From Candidatus Mediterraneibacter gallistercoris (GTDB lineage Bacteria; Bacillota_A; Clostridia; Lachnospirales; Lachnospiraceae), in contig DWWI01000229.1 in the NCBI GenBank assembly GCA_019119745.1, forward strand, positions 1 through 12,407: a stretch of DNA of 12,407 nt, in the 5' to 3' direction. The position numbers and the translations under genes were made by a program. Below are positions 6,299 through 12,407 of the stretch, one piece after another. Below the pieces are notes generated by a model. The model made no database searches, had not been told where the DNA came from, and saw only the letters and a program-made list of their open reading frames with translations. The stretch's first letter is position 1; each line of letters starts with the position of its first letter.

Positions 6299-7162
6299 TC
6301 AGCTCATAAACTGTTGCAGCGCATCCTGCTGATCTGCAAAATCTTTCATTCCCAGATCATACAGTTTTCGCTCTGTCTCTTCATCCATAGAATAAGTTCC
6401 CACTTTAATCGGCTCACTGGGCGCAAAGACAAATGCCTTTCCTTCCTTTTCCAGATCGAATACTTCTTTCTGATTTTTGGTATATGTAATGTGTCTCTGG
6501 TCGATCGTCTCTATGATCTTCGGATACTTCCGGCAGATTGTGGAATACAGGAACCGCATTCCCTGAGGCTTTCTTACATAATCCCGCCGTTTGGACAAGA
6601 TTACCACCAGACGGTCACACCCCTTTTCTAACGCATGGCGCACCGGAATGGCGTCAGCGATGCCGCCGTCATAATAAGGTATACCGTCAATCTCAACCGG
6701 ACGGCAGGCCGCAGGAATCGCACTGGACGCCATGATCGGCTTGTAATCATCCTGTTTCATATCTTCTTTTCCGAAATACTTTGCCTCTCCGGTCAGGGCA
6801 TTCGTCGCCACAACTTCATATTCCGTAGGATTCTTCATGATCGCCGCAAAATCCAACGGATCCTCCCCCGTGGAATTAGTCAGTTCGGAATAAATGTAGT
6901 CAAGCCCGAACAGATTTCCCGTCCTTAGCAGGCTTTTCAGTCCGAAATACTTCGGCGAATGAATATGGTCTGTAAAAAACCGGAGATTCCTTCCTCTCTG
7001 CCCTGCTATATAAGACGCTACATTTCCCGATCCGCCCGATACACCGATACAGTAGTCAAAGGTGATCTTATGGTCAAGAAAGGCATCCAGAATTCCAGCA
7101 TTGTAAGCGCATTTCATTCCGCCTCCTTCTACCACCAGTCCGATTTTCTTATGTTTTTCCAT
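6299..7162 (-). CDS. Patatin-like phospholipase
   Basis: A 287-residue cytosolic patatin-family hydrolase, expected to cleave acyl esters of lipids with a Ser-Asp dyad. The oxyanion segment is VEGGGMKCAYNAG (11-23), the nucleophile elbow is G40-V-S42-G-G44, and the catalytic Asp lies in D165-G-G167. ASSAIPAACRPVEIDG just before it is also conserved. An upstream in-frame ATG (7190-7192) would add 10 residues, but the strong SD AGGAGGAG (7169-7176) sits inside that extension, 6 nt before the ATG at 7162, so I choose the shorter form. A probable promoter lies at 7250-7278. After the TGA stop the frame continues through a Cys-rich segment, described separately. The physiological lipid is unknown. 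Confidence 0.9.
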   Translation of the reverse strand: MEKHKKIGLVVEGGGMKCAYNAGILDAFLDHKITFDYCIGVSGGSGNVASYIAGQRGRNLRFFTDHIHSPKYFGLKSLLRTGNLFGLDYIYSELTNSTGEDPLDFAAIMKNPTEYEVVATNALTGEAKYFGKEDMKQDDYKPIMASSAIPAACRPVEIDGIPYYDGGIADAIPVRHALEKGCDRLVVILSKRRDYVRKPQGMRFLYSTICRKYPKIIETIDQRHITYTKNQKEVFDLEKEGKAFVFAPSEPIKVGTYSMDEETERKLYDLGMKDFADQQDALQQFMS

Positions 7163-7249
7163 CCTGATCTCCTCCTGTCTGTAATCTGTCATGTCTGATC
7201 TTTATGCCGTTCTCAATAATATCAAAGCAGATCAGATATTGTAAGTTTT

Positions 7250-7278
7250 AGAATAACACCTCTGAGACAAACCGTCAA
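7250..7278 (-). promoter_or_regulatory. Probable promoter of patatin gene
   Basis: On the minus strand TTGACG (7273-7278) and TATTCT (7250-7255) are 17 bp apart. An imperfect dyad, AATATC (7218-7223) and GATATT (7235-7240), lies downstream in the leader and could be an operator. Confidence 0.45.
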
Positions 7279-7379
7279 CTACACAGCTTTCTCAGCATCT
7301 CTCTCAGATCGCCGTCCAGCCCGTATGACTTTTCCCGTATCTCAGCAGGAATATAAATATCCCCTCCGCTTGTTGTTAT
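7275..7379 (-). pseudogene. Possible gene fragment (34 codons)
   Basis: An open frame of 34 codons reads roughly ITTSGGDIYIPAEI, then SYGLDGDLREMLRKLC, to a TGA at 7275-7277. The frame is closed upstream by TAA at 7380-7382 and has no usual start codon. The composition looks protein-like, so it may be the 3' end of a lost gene. I do not recognise the family. Confidence 0.25.
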
Positions 7380-7414
7380 TTATATTATAACATCACTGTC
7401 AGTTTATCATCGCC

Positions 7415-7443
7415 TTGTATCTCTGTCAATGTGCTGTTATAAT
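7415..7443 (+). promoter_or_regulatory. Promoter of structured leader and rrf2-pepT
   Basis: TTGTAT (7415-7420) and a perfect TATAAT (7438-7443) are 17 bp apart, placing the start near 7450. That is just upstream of the first arm of the RNA structure at 7459. Confidence 0.7.
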
Positions 7444-7458
7444 ATTTTTAACACTAAC

Positions 7459-7610
7459 AGTTCAGCCATCCCGGATGGAAGGGCTGATTTATGCTTGCAT
7501 AAAAATCAGCCTGCTCGCCGGGATGAGCTGAGCGCCAGCATATGAGCAAAGAAGCGGCCCAGCCGCAGTAAGCATGCCTGTGCGGCTTTGCGAATGGCGC
7601 GGGCTGAACT
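7459..7610 (+). ncRNA. Multi-branched structured RNA leader, class unidentified
   Basis: About 152 nt fold into nested, mostly perfect helices. The closing stem is AGTTCAGCC (7459-7467) with GGCTGAACT (7602-7610). A first arm pairs ATCCCGG (7468-7474) with CCGGGAT (7518-7524) and carries an inner 9-bp stem (7482-7490 with 7503-7511) capped by ATGC/GCAT. A second arm pairs GCGCCA (7532-7537) with TGGCGC (7595-7600), then GCAAAG (7546-7551) with CTTTGC (7586-7591), then AGCCGCA (7561-7567) with TGCGGCT (7581-7587); the last two overlap by 2 nt. A promoter lies just upstream and the Rrf2 SD 9 nt downstream. No U-run follows. The architecture suits a riboswitch or other cis-regulatory RNA; I cannot assign a known class. 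Confidence 0.65.
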
Positions 7611-7633
7611 CTCATTCTCAAGGAGGAAACAAG

Positions 7634-8065
7634 ATGAAGTATTCTACGAAGGTAAGTGACGCCGTCCACATCATGGCCTACATTGCCCTGAGCGGCGGCT
7701 GTCCTCTGCCCAGCGGGAAAATCGCGGAGAGCATCCGGACGAATCCCGGCTACGTACGACAGATGATGTCCGCTCTTAGGAAATCAGGGCTCCTCTCCAG
7801 CGTAAAGGGCCACCCCAGACCTGCACTGACCAGAGAGCCGTCTGCGATTACACTTCTGGACGTATACAAGGCTGTGGAAGGCGAAAAACCTCTGCTCCAT
7901 CTGGATACCCATACGAATCCGGAATGCGGAGTAGGCGTCAATATACAGCTGGCGCTTCAGGACTATTTTGACCAGATACAGCAAAAAGCGGAAAAAGAGA
8001 TGGAAAGCATTACGCTTCAGGATATATTAGACAATTATCAGGAAAGGATCAGACAATTAAAATGA
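7634..8065 (+). CDS. Rrf2-family transcriptional regulator
   Basis: A 143-residue Rrf2-family winged-helix regulator. The N-terminus MKYSTKVSDAVHIMAYIAL and the segment IAESIRTNPGYVRQMMSALRKSGLL (about 30-54) form the Rrf2 helix-turn-helix; VKGHPRPALTREPSAITLLDVYKAVEG (about 57-83) is the wing and linker. Only one Cys (NPEC, about 96) remains in the area where iron-sulfur members such as IscR have three, so it is more like YwnA-type members without a cluster. The ATG is chosen for its AAGGAGG SD at 7620-7626; a longer frame from 7574 would start inside the structured RNA. The stop overlaps the pepT start as ATGA, so the two are coupled, and the leader RNA probably affects both. Confidence 0.88.
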   Translation: MKYSTKVSDAVHIMAYIALSGGCPLPSGKIAESIRTNPGYVRQMMSALRKSGLLSSVKGHPRPALTREPSAITLLDVYKAVEGEKPLLHLDTHTNPECGVGVNIQLALQDYFDQIQQKAEKEMESITLQDILDNYQERIRQLK

Positions 8066-9291
8066 AAGCATTCGAGAAATTATTAAAATACACAGCAATC
8101 AGAACTCCCAGCGACGAAGAGAGCGACACCGTCCCCTCCTCCGCCTGCCAGTTTGAGCTGGCACAGCATCTGTACCGGGAGCTTTTTACAATGGGGATCA
8201 CGGACGTGAAAGTGGATACACAATGCTATCTGTACGCTCACATTCCCGCCACGCCGGGCTATGAAGACCGGCCGAAGCTTGGATTCATCGCACATCTGGA
8301 TACAGTGTCCGACTTCTGTGACCACCGGATCATCCCCGAAATCCATGAGGATTACAACGGCCGGGAACTTCCCCTTGGCACAAGCGACCGCGTCCTGTCG
8401 CCGGATATGTTTCCACACTTAAAAGACCTGAAGGGCCGCACCCTGATCACAAGCGACGGAACTACGATCCTCGGTGCAGATGACAAAGCGGGAATCGCCG
8501 AGATCATGACCATGGCAGAGCGGATCCTTGATGAAAATATTCCTCACGGTCCTATTTCCATTGCCTTTACTCCGGACGAGGAAATAGGAATGGGCGCCGC
8601 TCATTTTGATGTGGAAGAATTCGGCGCCGATTTCGCCTACACACTGGACGGCGATACGGAAGGCGAGATCCAGTATGAGAACTTCAACGCTGCCAAAGCG
8701 GAATTTGAAATCAGCGGCGTGAATGTCCATCCGGGCTCTTCCAAAGACATTATGGTAAATGCTTCTCTCGTTGCCATGGAGATCAACTCCATGCTGCCTG
8801 AGGGAGAGACGCCCCGGGATACAGACGGATATGAGGGATTTTACCACCTTATCGATATGAAAGGTGATGTGGGGCATGCGGTACTACGCTATATCATCCG
8901 CGACCATGATGCAGCAAAATTTGAAGAGCGCAAAGAGACACTTCGGAATATAGAGAAAAAGATCAATCAGAAATGGGGCCGCGGCACTGCTTCTCTCACT
9001 ATAACCGACCAGTACCGCAACATGGCGGAAATCATTGCCGGCTGTATGCACCTGATTGAAAACGCAAAGAAAGCCTGCAAAAATGCGGGCGTCACACCGC
9101 TGATTCTCCCCATCCGGGGCGGCACAGACGGCGCCCAGCTAAGCTTCAAAGGACTGCCCTGTCCCAATCTGGGAACCGGCGGCCACGGATATCACGGACC
9201 TTACGAGCATATCACAGTCGAAGGCATGGACGCAGCGTGTGAAGTTGCGCTGGAACTTGTAAAAATATATTCAGAAGAAAGAGCAGACTGA
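8062..9291 (+). CDS. pepT: Peptidase T (tripeptide aminopeptidase)
   Basis: A 409-residue M20B-family di-zinc aminopeptidase that removes the N-terminal residue from tripeptides in the cytosol. Length and residue numbers nearly match E. coli PepT. Zinc ligands are H78 (IAHLDTVSD), D140 (GADDKAG), E174 with catalytic base E173 (TPDEEIG), D196 (TLDGDTEGE) and H378 (GYHGPYEH). The lid-domain segment NVHPGSSKDIMVNA (221-234) and IRGGTDGAQLSFKGLP (351-366) are also characteristic. Its ATG overlaps the Rrf2 stop (ATGA), with a distant AGGAAAGG upstream, so translation is likely coupled. Control of a peptidase by an Rrf2 regulator suggests a response to nitrogen or peptide supply, but that is inference. 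Confidence 0.96.
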   Translation: MKAFEKLLKYTAIRTPSDEESDTVPSSACQFELAQHLYRELFTMGITDVKVDTQCYLYAHIPATPGYEDRPKLGFIAHLDTVSDFCDHRIIPEIHEDYNGRELPLGTSDRVLSPDMFPHLKDLKGRTLITSDGTTILGADDKAGIAEIMTMAERILDENIPHGPISIAFTPDEEIGMGAAHFDVEEFGADFAYTLDGDTEGEIQYENFNAAKAEFEISGVNVHPGSSKDIMVNASLVAMEINSMLPEGETPRDTDGYEGFYHLIDMKGDVGHAVLRYIIRDHDAAKFEERKETLRNIEKKINQKWGRGTASLTITDQYRNMAEIIAGCMHLIENAKKACKNAGVTPLILPIRGGTDGAQLSFKGLPCPNLGTGGHGYHGPYEHITVEGMDAACEVALELVKIYSEERAD

Positions 9292-9305
9292 CAAAACGGT
9301 CTGCT
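9282..9305. terminator. Weak hairpin between pepT and crp/fnr gene
   Basis: AGCAGAC (9282-9288) and GTCTGCT (9299-9305) form a 7-bp stem with a 10-nt loop that includes the pepT stop codon. It lies in the 19-nt gap between convergent genes. Neither side has a strong T-run, so termination may be inefficient. Confidence 0.4.
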
Positions 9306-9310
9306 GATCT

Positions 9311-9970
9311 TCAGTTCAATATAAAATGATTTCTGTCAAAAGACAGGATTCCCTCATCTCTCATCCTGCACAGCTCTGCGGACATGGCGCTCCGGTCCAC
9401 GGAGAGAAAGTCCGCGAGCTGCTGCCGGTTAAAGGGGATATCAAATACCGGACTCCCGGCTCTCTGGGACTGTTCTGACAGATAAGACAGCAGCTTTTCC
9501 CTCGTCGTTCTTCTGGACATGTGCTCCAGTTTCCGGGTAAGCATTTTATTCTTCTGCGCAAGCACGGTAAGCAGATTGCGGATCAGCCGCCCGTGGAACT
9601 GGCAGGCCGACGGGCACATGGTAAGGATCCGCTTCACATCCAGAAAAAGCACTTTGCTCGGCTTTACGGCAACTGCATTGTTCAGCAGCTCATCACTCCC
9701 GAGGCAGGCGTACACTTCACCGAATATTTCTCCTTCTGTAATCTCGCTGAGAATACTCAGATTCCCCCAGTAATCTTCTTTCTGGATATGGATGCAGCCC
9801 TCCAGAAGCAGCGCCACACTGTCAATGCGCTCTCCCCTGCTGAATACATATTCTCCTTTATGATAATCCCGTGTAACAGCTGACAGACAGTCCAGCATGG
9901 AGGTAAGTTCGTCCTCGCTGATCCCCTGAAACAGCTTTGAATTTTTTAATAATGACAGATATTTTTTCAT
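9311..9970 (-). CDS. Crp/Fnr-family regulator (HcpR-like)
   Basis: A 219-residue Crp/Fnr-superfamily regulator. Residues about 18-115 form the cyclic-nucleotide-like beta-barrel (KGEYVFSRGERIDSVALLLEG, then EGEIFGEVYACLG). Residues about 125-155 are the long dimer helix, and about 178-208 are the helix-turn-helix (FNRQQLADFLSVDRSAMSAEL). It lacks the N-terminal Cys cluster of FNR. The gene is divergent from hcp across about 145 bp, the usual setting for HcpR, the nitrosative-stress activator of hcp in anaerobes, so an HcpR-like role is inferred from context. The SD is AAAGGGA (9974-9980). A bound haem or other sensor cannot be judged from sequence. Confidence 0.85.
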   Translation of the reverse strand: MKKYLSLLKNSKLFQGISEDELTSMLDCLSAVTRDYHKGEYVFSRGERIDSVALLLEGCIHIQKEDYWGNLSILSEITEGEIFGEVYACLGSDELLNNAVAVKPSKVLFLDVKRILTMCPSACQFHGRLIRNLLTVLAQKNKMLTRKLEHMSRRTTREKLLSYLSEQSQRAGSPVFDIPFNRQQLADFLSVDRSAMSAELCRMRDEGILSFDRNHFILN

Positions 9971-10016
9971 AATTCCCTTTCTGTTGCATTTCCAACCGTC
10001 TTGTTTTAAACATCGT

Positions 10017-10041
10017 ATTATACTCCCCTTGTAAAGTCAAG
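10017..10041. promoter_or_regulatory. Divergent crp/fnr-hcp control region
   Basis: On the minus strand TATAAT (10017-10022) is a clear -10 for the regulator gene; a weak TTGCTT lies 16 bp upstream. The dyad CTTG-TAAAGT-CAAG (10028-10041) overlaps that spacer and resembles a Crp/Fnr-type palindrome, although its arms are 2 bp closer together than in the FNR consensus. No convincing hcp promoter was found, which suits activator-dependent expression. Confidence 0.45.
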
Positions 10042-10068
10042 CAATGCAATAAAAAACAACAAGCACAG

Positions 10069-10096
10069 TGCCGGTACCCATAAAAAAATCCCGGCA
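10069..10096 (+). promoter_or_regulatory. Hairpin just upstream of hcp SD
   Basis: TGCCGG (10069-10074) pairs with CCGGCA (10091-10096), leaving a 16-nt A-rich loop; the SD AGGAGG starts 6 nt later. It could protect the 5' end of the mRNA or be an operator. Seen as sequence only. Confidence 0.3.
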
Positions 10097-10115
10097 TTGA
10101 CAGGAGGTTATGAAA

Positions 10116-11708
10116 ATGTCAGATAAAATGTTTTGTTTTCAATGTGAACAGACTGCAGGATGTACCGGATGCACAGGGAATGCCGGCGTATGCGGGAAAA
10201 CTGCGGACGTGGCCGGACTTCAGGATAAACTTACAGGCGCCCTGGTCGGCCTTGCCCGGGCAGCCAGCGGAAATACGCCCTCTCCGTCCACTCACAGAGC
10301 AATGATCGAGGGACTGTTCACAACCGTTACCAACGTAAACTTTAACGAAGATACAATCCGTCAGCAGATTGAAAATGTAACAAGAGAGAAAAACGCCCTT
10401 ACCCCCGGGTGCGGATCCTGCCCGCAGTCCTGCGGCAGGACGGAAGATTATAATATGGAGCTTCTCTGGAATGCAGATGAAGATATCCGTTCCCTGAAAT
10501 CTCTGATTCTGTTCGGACTCAGAGGAATGGCGGCATATGCGTACCACGCTATGGTACTGGGATATTCCGACGAAGAAGTCAACACTTTCTTCTATGAAGG
10601 AATGTTTGCCATCGGCGAAGATCTGAACATGGAGCAGCTCCTCCCCCTTGTAATGAAAGTGGGCGAGGTCAACCTGAAATGCATGGCGCTTCTGGATCAG
10701 GCAAACACAGAGACCTACGGTGATCCGGTTCCTGTCACTGTTCCCCTCACAGTAGAAAAAGGACCGTTTATCGTGATCAGCGGGCACGACCTGAAAGACC
10801 TGCAGCTTCTTCTGGAACAGACAGAAGGAAAAGGAATCAATATCTATACCAACGGTGAGATGCTTCCGGCACACGCATATCCGAAACTGAAAGCTTATCC
10901 TCATCTGAAAGGAAATTTCGGTACCGCATGGCACAATCAGCAGAAAGAATTCGCTGACATTCCGGCTCCGGTCCTGTTTACGACCAACTGCCTGATGTCT
11001 CCGAAAGCCAGCTATGCGGATCGTGTATTCACAACGGAAGTTGTCTCTTATCCGGGAGTCATCCATATCGGAGAGGATAAAGACTTCACACCGGTCATTG
11101 AAAAAGCGCTGGAACTGGGCGGATATCCAGAAGATCAGGAATTCACCGGAATCAACGGCGGAAATGCGGTCACCACGGGATTTGCGCGCAATACCGTATT
11201 ATCCGCCGCAGGTACGATCGTAGATGCGGTAAAGGGCGGTGCCTTAAGGCACATCTTCCTTGTCGGAGGATGCGACGGGGCAAGAAAAGGCCGCAGCTAT
11301 TATACGGATTTTGTAAAGCAGACGCCGTCTGATACGGCAGTACTCACTCTCGCCTGCGGAAAATACCGGTTCAACGACCTTGATCTGGGCAACATCGGCG
11401 GACTTCCACGGATCATGGATATGGGACAGTGCAACGACGCTTACAGCGCGCTCCGGGCTGCCCTTGCACTGGCTGACGCGTTTGGCTGCGGCGTCAATGA
11501 CCTTCCGCTGACTCTCGTGCTGTCATGGTATGAACAGAAAGCTGTATGTATCCTGCTGACACTCCTTCATCTGGGTATCCGGAATATTTACCTCGGACCT
11601 ACACTTCCGGCGTTCCTGTCACCCGGAGTGCTGGATTTCCTTGTGAAAAATTACGGTATCCGCCCGACCACAACACCGGAGCAGGATCTGAAAGAGATAC
11701 TCGGATAA
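10116..11708 (+). CDS. hcp: Hybrid cluster protein (hydroxylamine reductase)
   Basis: A 530-residue hybrid cluster protein, a cytosolic Fe-S enzyme that reduces hydroxylamine in vitro and is linked to NO detoxification and nitrosative-stress defence. I start at ATG 10116 because SD AGGAGG (10102-10107) is only 2 nt from the ATG at 10110. Counting from 10110, the N-terminal cluster Cys are C9, C12, C21 and C28 (C-x2-C-x8-C-x6-C); C18 is an extra Cys. All eight hybrid-cluster ligands are present: H226 (SGHD), E250 (TNGE), C294 (TTNC), C388 (GGCDGAR, the persulfide Cys), C416 (LACGKYRFND), C441 (MGQCND), E475 and K477 (WYEQK). It is divergent from a Crp/Fnr gene. No separate Hcr reductase is in the window. 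Confidence 0.97.
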   Translation: MSDKMFCFQCEQTAGCTGCTGNAGVCGKTADVAGLQDKLTGALVGLARAASGNTPSPSTHRAMIEGLFTTVTNVNFNEDTIRQQIENVTREKNALTPGCGSCPQSCGRTEDYNMELLWNADEDIRSLKSLILFGLRGMAAYAYHAMVLGYSDEEVNTFFYEGMFAIGEDLNMEQLLPLVMKVGEVNLKCMALLDQANTETYGDPVPVTVPLTVEKGPFIVISGHDLKDLQLLLEQTEGKGINIYTNGEMLPAHAYPKLKAYPHLKGNFGTAWHNQQKEFADIPAPVLFTTNCLMSPKASYADRVFTTEVVSYPGVIHIGEDKDFTPVIEKALELGGYPEDQEFTGINGGNAVTTGFARNTVLSAAGTIVDAVKGGALRHIFLVGGCDGARKGRSYYTDFVKQTPSDTAVLTLACGKYRFNDLDLGNIGGLPRIMDMGQCNDAYSALRAALALADAFGCGVNDLPLTLVLSWYEQKAVCILLTLLHLGIRNIYLGPTLPAFLSPGVLDFLVKNYGIRPTTTPEQDLKEILG

Positions 11709-11718
11709 TATCACTTTA

Positions 11719-11742
11719 AAAAGGGGCTTTGCAGCCCCTTTT
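11719..11742. terminator. Bidirectional intrinsic terminator
   Basis: AAAAGGGGCT (11719-11728) and AGCCCCTTTT (11733-11742) form a perfect 10-bp stem with a 4-nt loop, followed by CTTT. It lies 10 nt after the hcp stop and 35 nt after the end of the Uma2 gene on the other strand. The A-run on one side and T-run on the other suit termination in both directions. Confidence 0.9.
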
Positions 11743-11777
11743 CTTTCATATTTCTTTTGCCAATATCAGCCGTTCTT

Positions 11778-12407
11778 TTACTCTTCTTTCCACAACCGCC
11801 GCATGATTTCCGGGAAGTCGATCTCAAGCTGCCCATCATAGATCCTCACAGGCACTTTCTCACGGAACGTATACATCGAGATTTCCGGCGCATCTTCGCC
11901 CTCAAACCAATAGCATACAATCTTTTCCCTCTTCCGGTCCACGATCCAGTATTCCCGCACACCGGCATTCATATACTTCTGTACCTTAATCCCGTAGTCC
12001 CTCTTCCTGCTGGAATCCGAGACGATCTCAATGCAGAAGTCCGGCGCTCCGTAGATTCCTTTCCGCGTGATCTTTTCCTCTTTGCAGATCAGAGCGATAT
12101 CCGGCTGCACGATGGTTCTGTCGTCGCAGTCAATCTGCACATCCAGAGGCGACGGGAGCACACGGCAAGGGCCCTTTTTTGCGCGGATAAACAGCTTGAT
12201 CTCAAACAGCAGTTCTGTCACCAGCTCCTGATGGGTAAATGTAGGAGCTTCGAGAAAAATAAGTACGCCGTCGATCAGCTCAGCCCGGACATCTTCCGGC
12301 AGCTTCCTGTAATCGTCTACCGTATATTCTCCCTGTCTTTTCGTAACATACGGAGCAGCCGCTTCTCTGACAGCATCCGGCAGATTCCGATATGCCTCAT
12401 TGCCGGC
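11778..12407 (-). CDS. Uma2-family putative restriction-like nuclease (partial)
   Basis: The last 209 codons of an Uma2 (DUF820) family protein; the frame stays open to the window edge, so the start is missing. Landmarks in order are EYTVDDYRKLPEDVRAELIDG, then HQELVTELLFEI, PLDVQIDCDD, VQPDIALIC, GAPDFCIEIVSDSSRKRDY, then K-x2-KY and GVREYWIVDRKREK. These match the PD-(D/E)xK nuclease fold: the Asp of QPDI, the Glu of CIEIV and the following Lys are the likely catalytic set. An ORF caller could begin at the GTG at 12219-12221, but the family N-terminus upstream is in frame, so that start is wrong. Uma2 genes are often multicopy, and their cellular role is unclear. It converges on hcp. Confidence 0.9.
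   Translation of the reverse strand, partial: AGNEAYRNLPDAVREAAAPYVTKRQGEYTVDDYRKLPEDVRAELIDGVLIFLEAPTFTHQELVTELLFEIKLFIRAKKGPCRVLPSPLDVQIDCDDRTIVQPDIALICKEEKITRKGIYGAPDFCIEIVSDSSRKRDYGIKVQKYMNAGVREYWIVDRKREKIVCYWFEGEDAPEISMYTFREKVPVRIYDGQLEIDFPEIMRRLWKEE

Noticed and set aside
7459..7610. Signal recognition particle RNA, because of the GGATGGAAGG and GCCGGGATGAGCTG segments
   Set aside because: The order and pairing do not match the SRP RNA core, and a branched fold with a closing stem before an SD does not fit it. The resemblance appears fortuitous.
7454..7669. 71-codon minus-strand frame across the structured RNA
   Set aside because: Its sequence is explained by the inverted repeats of the plus-strand RNA. 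It has no SD and overlaps the promoter-proximal leader and the rrf2 start.
10119..11066. 315-codon open frame on the minus strand
   Set aside because: It lies wholly antisense to hcp, whose metal ligands are all intact. Its composition is that of a shadow frame and no SD or family motif is visible.
1..12407. CRISPR arrays, transposases, tRNA or rRNA genes
   Set aside because: I looked for regularly spaced repeats, transposase motifs, tRNA cloverleaf ends and rRNA signatures and saw none. The only tandem repeat is the two-copy operator at 467-511.

Overview
The window looks like a chromosomal segment of a gut-type anaerobic Firmicute, most likely Lachnospiraceae or a close relative. That placement is inference. 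It rests on the strict Shine-Dalgarno (SD) signals, sigma-A-type promoters, an oxygen-sensitive hybrid cluster protein, a reversed-domain glycoside hydrolase 3 (GH3) of the kind I associate with this family, and SPL-type radical SAM genes. No rRNA, tRNA, CRISPR array or intact insertion sequence was seen.

Layout. Positions 1-2360 (+ strand) hold a GNAT acetyltransferase, then a promoter buried in two 19-bp direct repeats, a MarR-type regulator with a TTG start, a tiny leader ORF with mutually exclusive hairpins, and a Mef-like MFS drug exporter closed by a strong hairpin. This marR-exporter unit is visibly richer in A+T than pepT or hcp and may have been acquired. Positions 2389-3931 are a deletion scar: the 3' part of a GH3 glycosidase (-) and the 3' part of a TetR regulator (+) lie head to head with both 5' ends missing, each still followed by a terminator hairpin. 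Positions 3956-6145 (-) form a MarR-led operon encoding two different radical SAM proteins (DUF5131 type and SPL type). It has a strong promoter over a palindrome and a short upstream ORF ending ATGA on the marR start.

Positions 6176-7278 (-) hold a patatin-like lipid hydrolase. Its TGA stop is followed in frame by 40 codons of a cysteine-rich sequence with a hairpin shaped like a bacterial SECIS element. Positions 7275-7633 are mostly non-coding: a gene fragment, a good promoter, and a roughly 150-nt multi-branched RNA structure directly upstream of an Rrf2-family regulator. That regulator is translationally coupled (ATGA) to peptidase T (pepT), ending at 9291.

Positions 9311-11742 hold a Crp/Fnr-family regulator divergent from hcp (hybrid cluster protein, nitrosative-stress defence), an HcpR-hcp-like pair. 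The window ends inside an Uma2-family putative nuclease gene (-).

Most modules pair a one-component regulator with an effector: MarR with the exporter, MarR with the radical SAM pair, Rrf2 with pepT, and Crp/Fnr with hcp. The least explained items are the structured RNA before rrf2, the Cys-rich continuation after the patatin TGA, the candidate attenuator before the exporter, and the double radical SAM operon.
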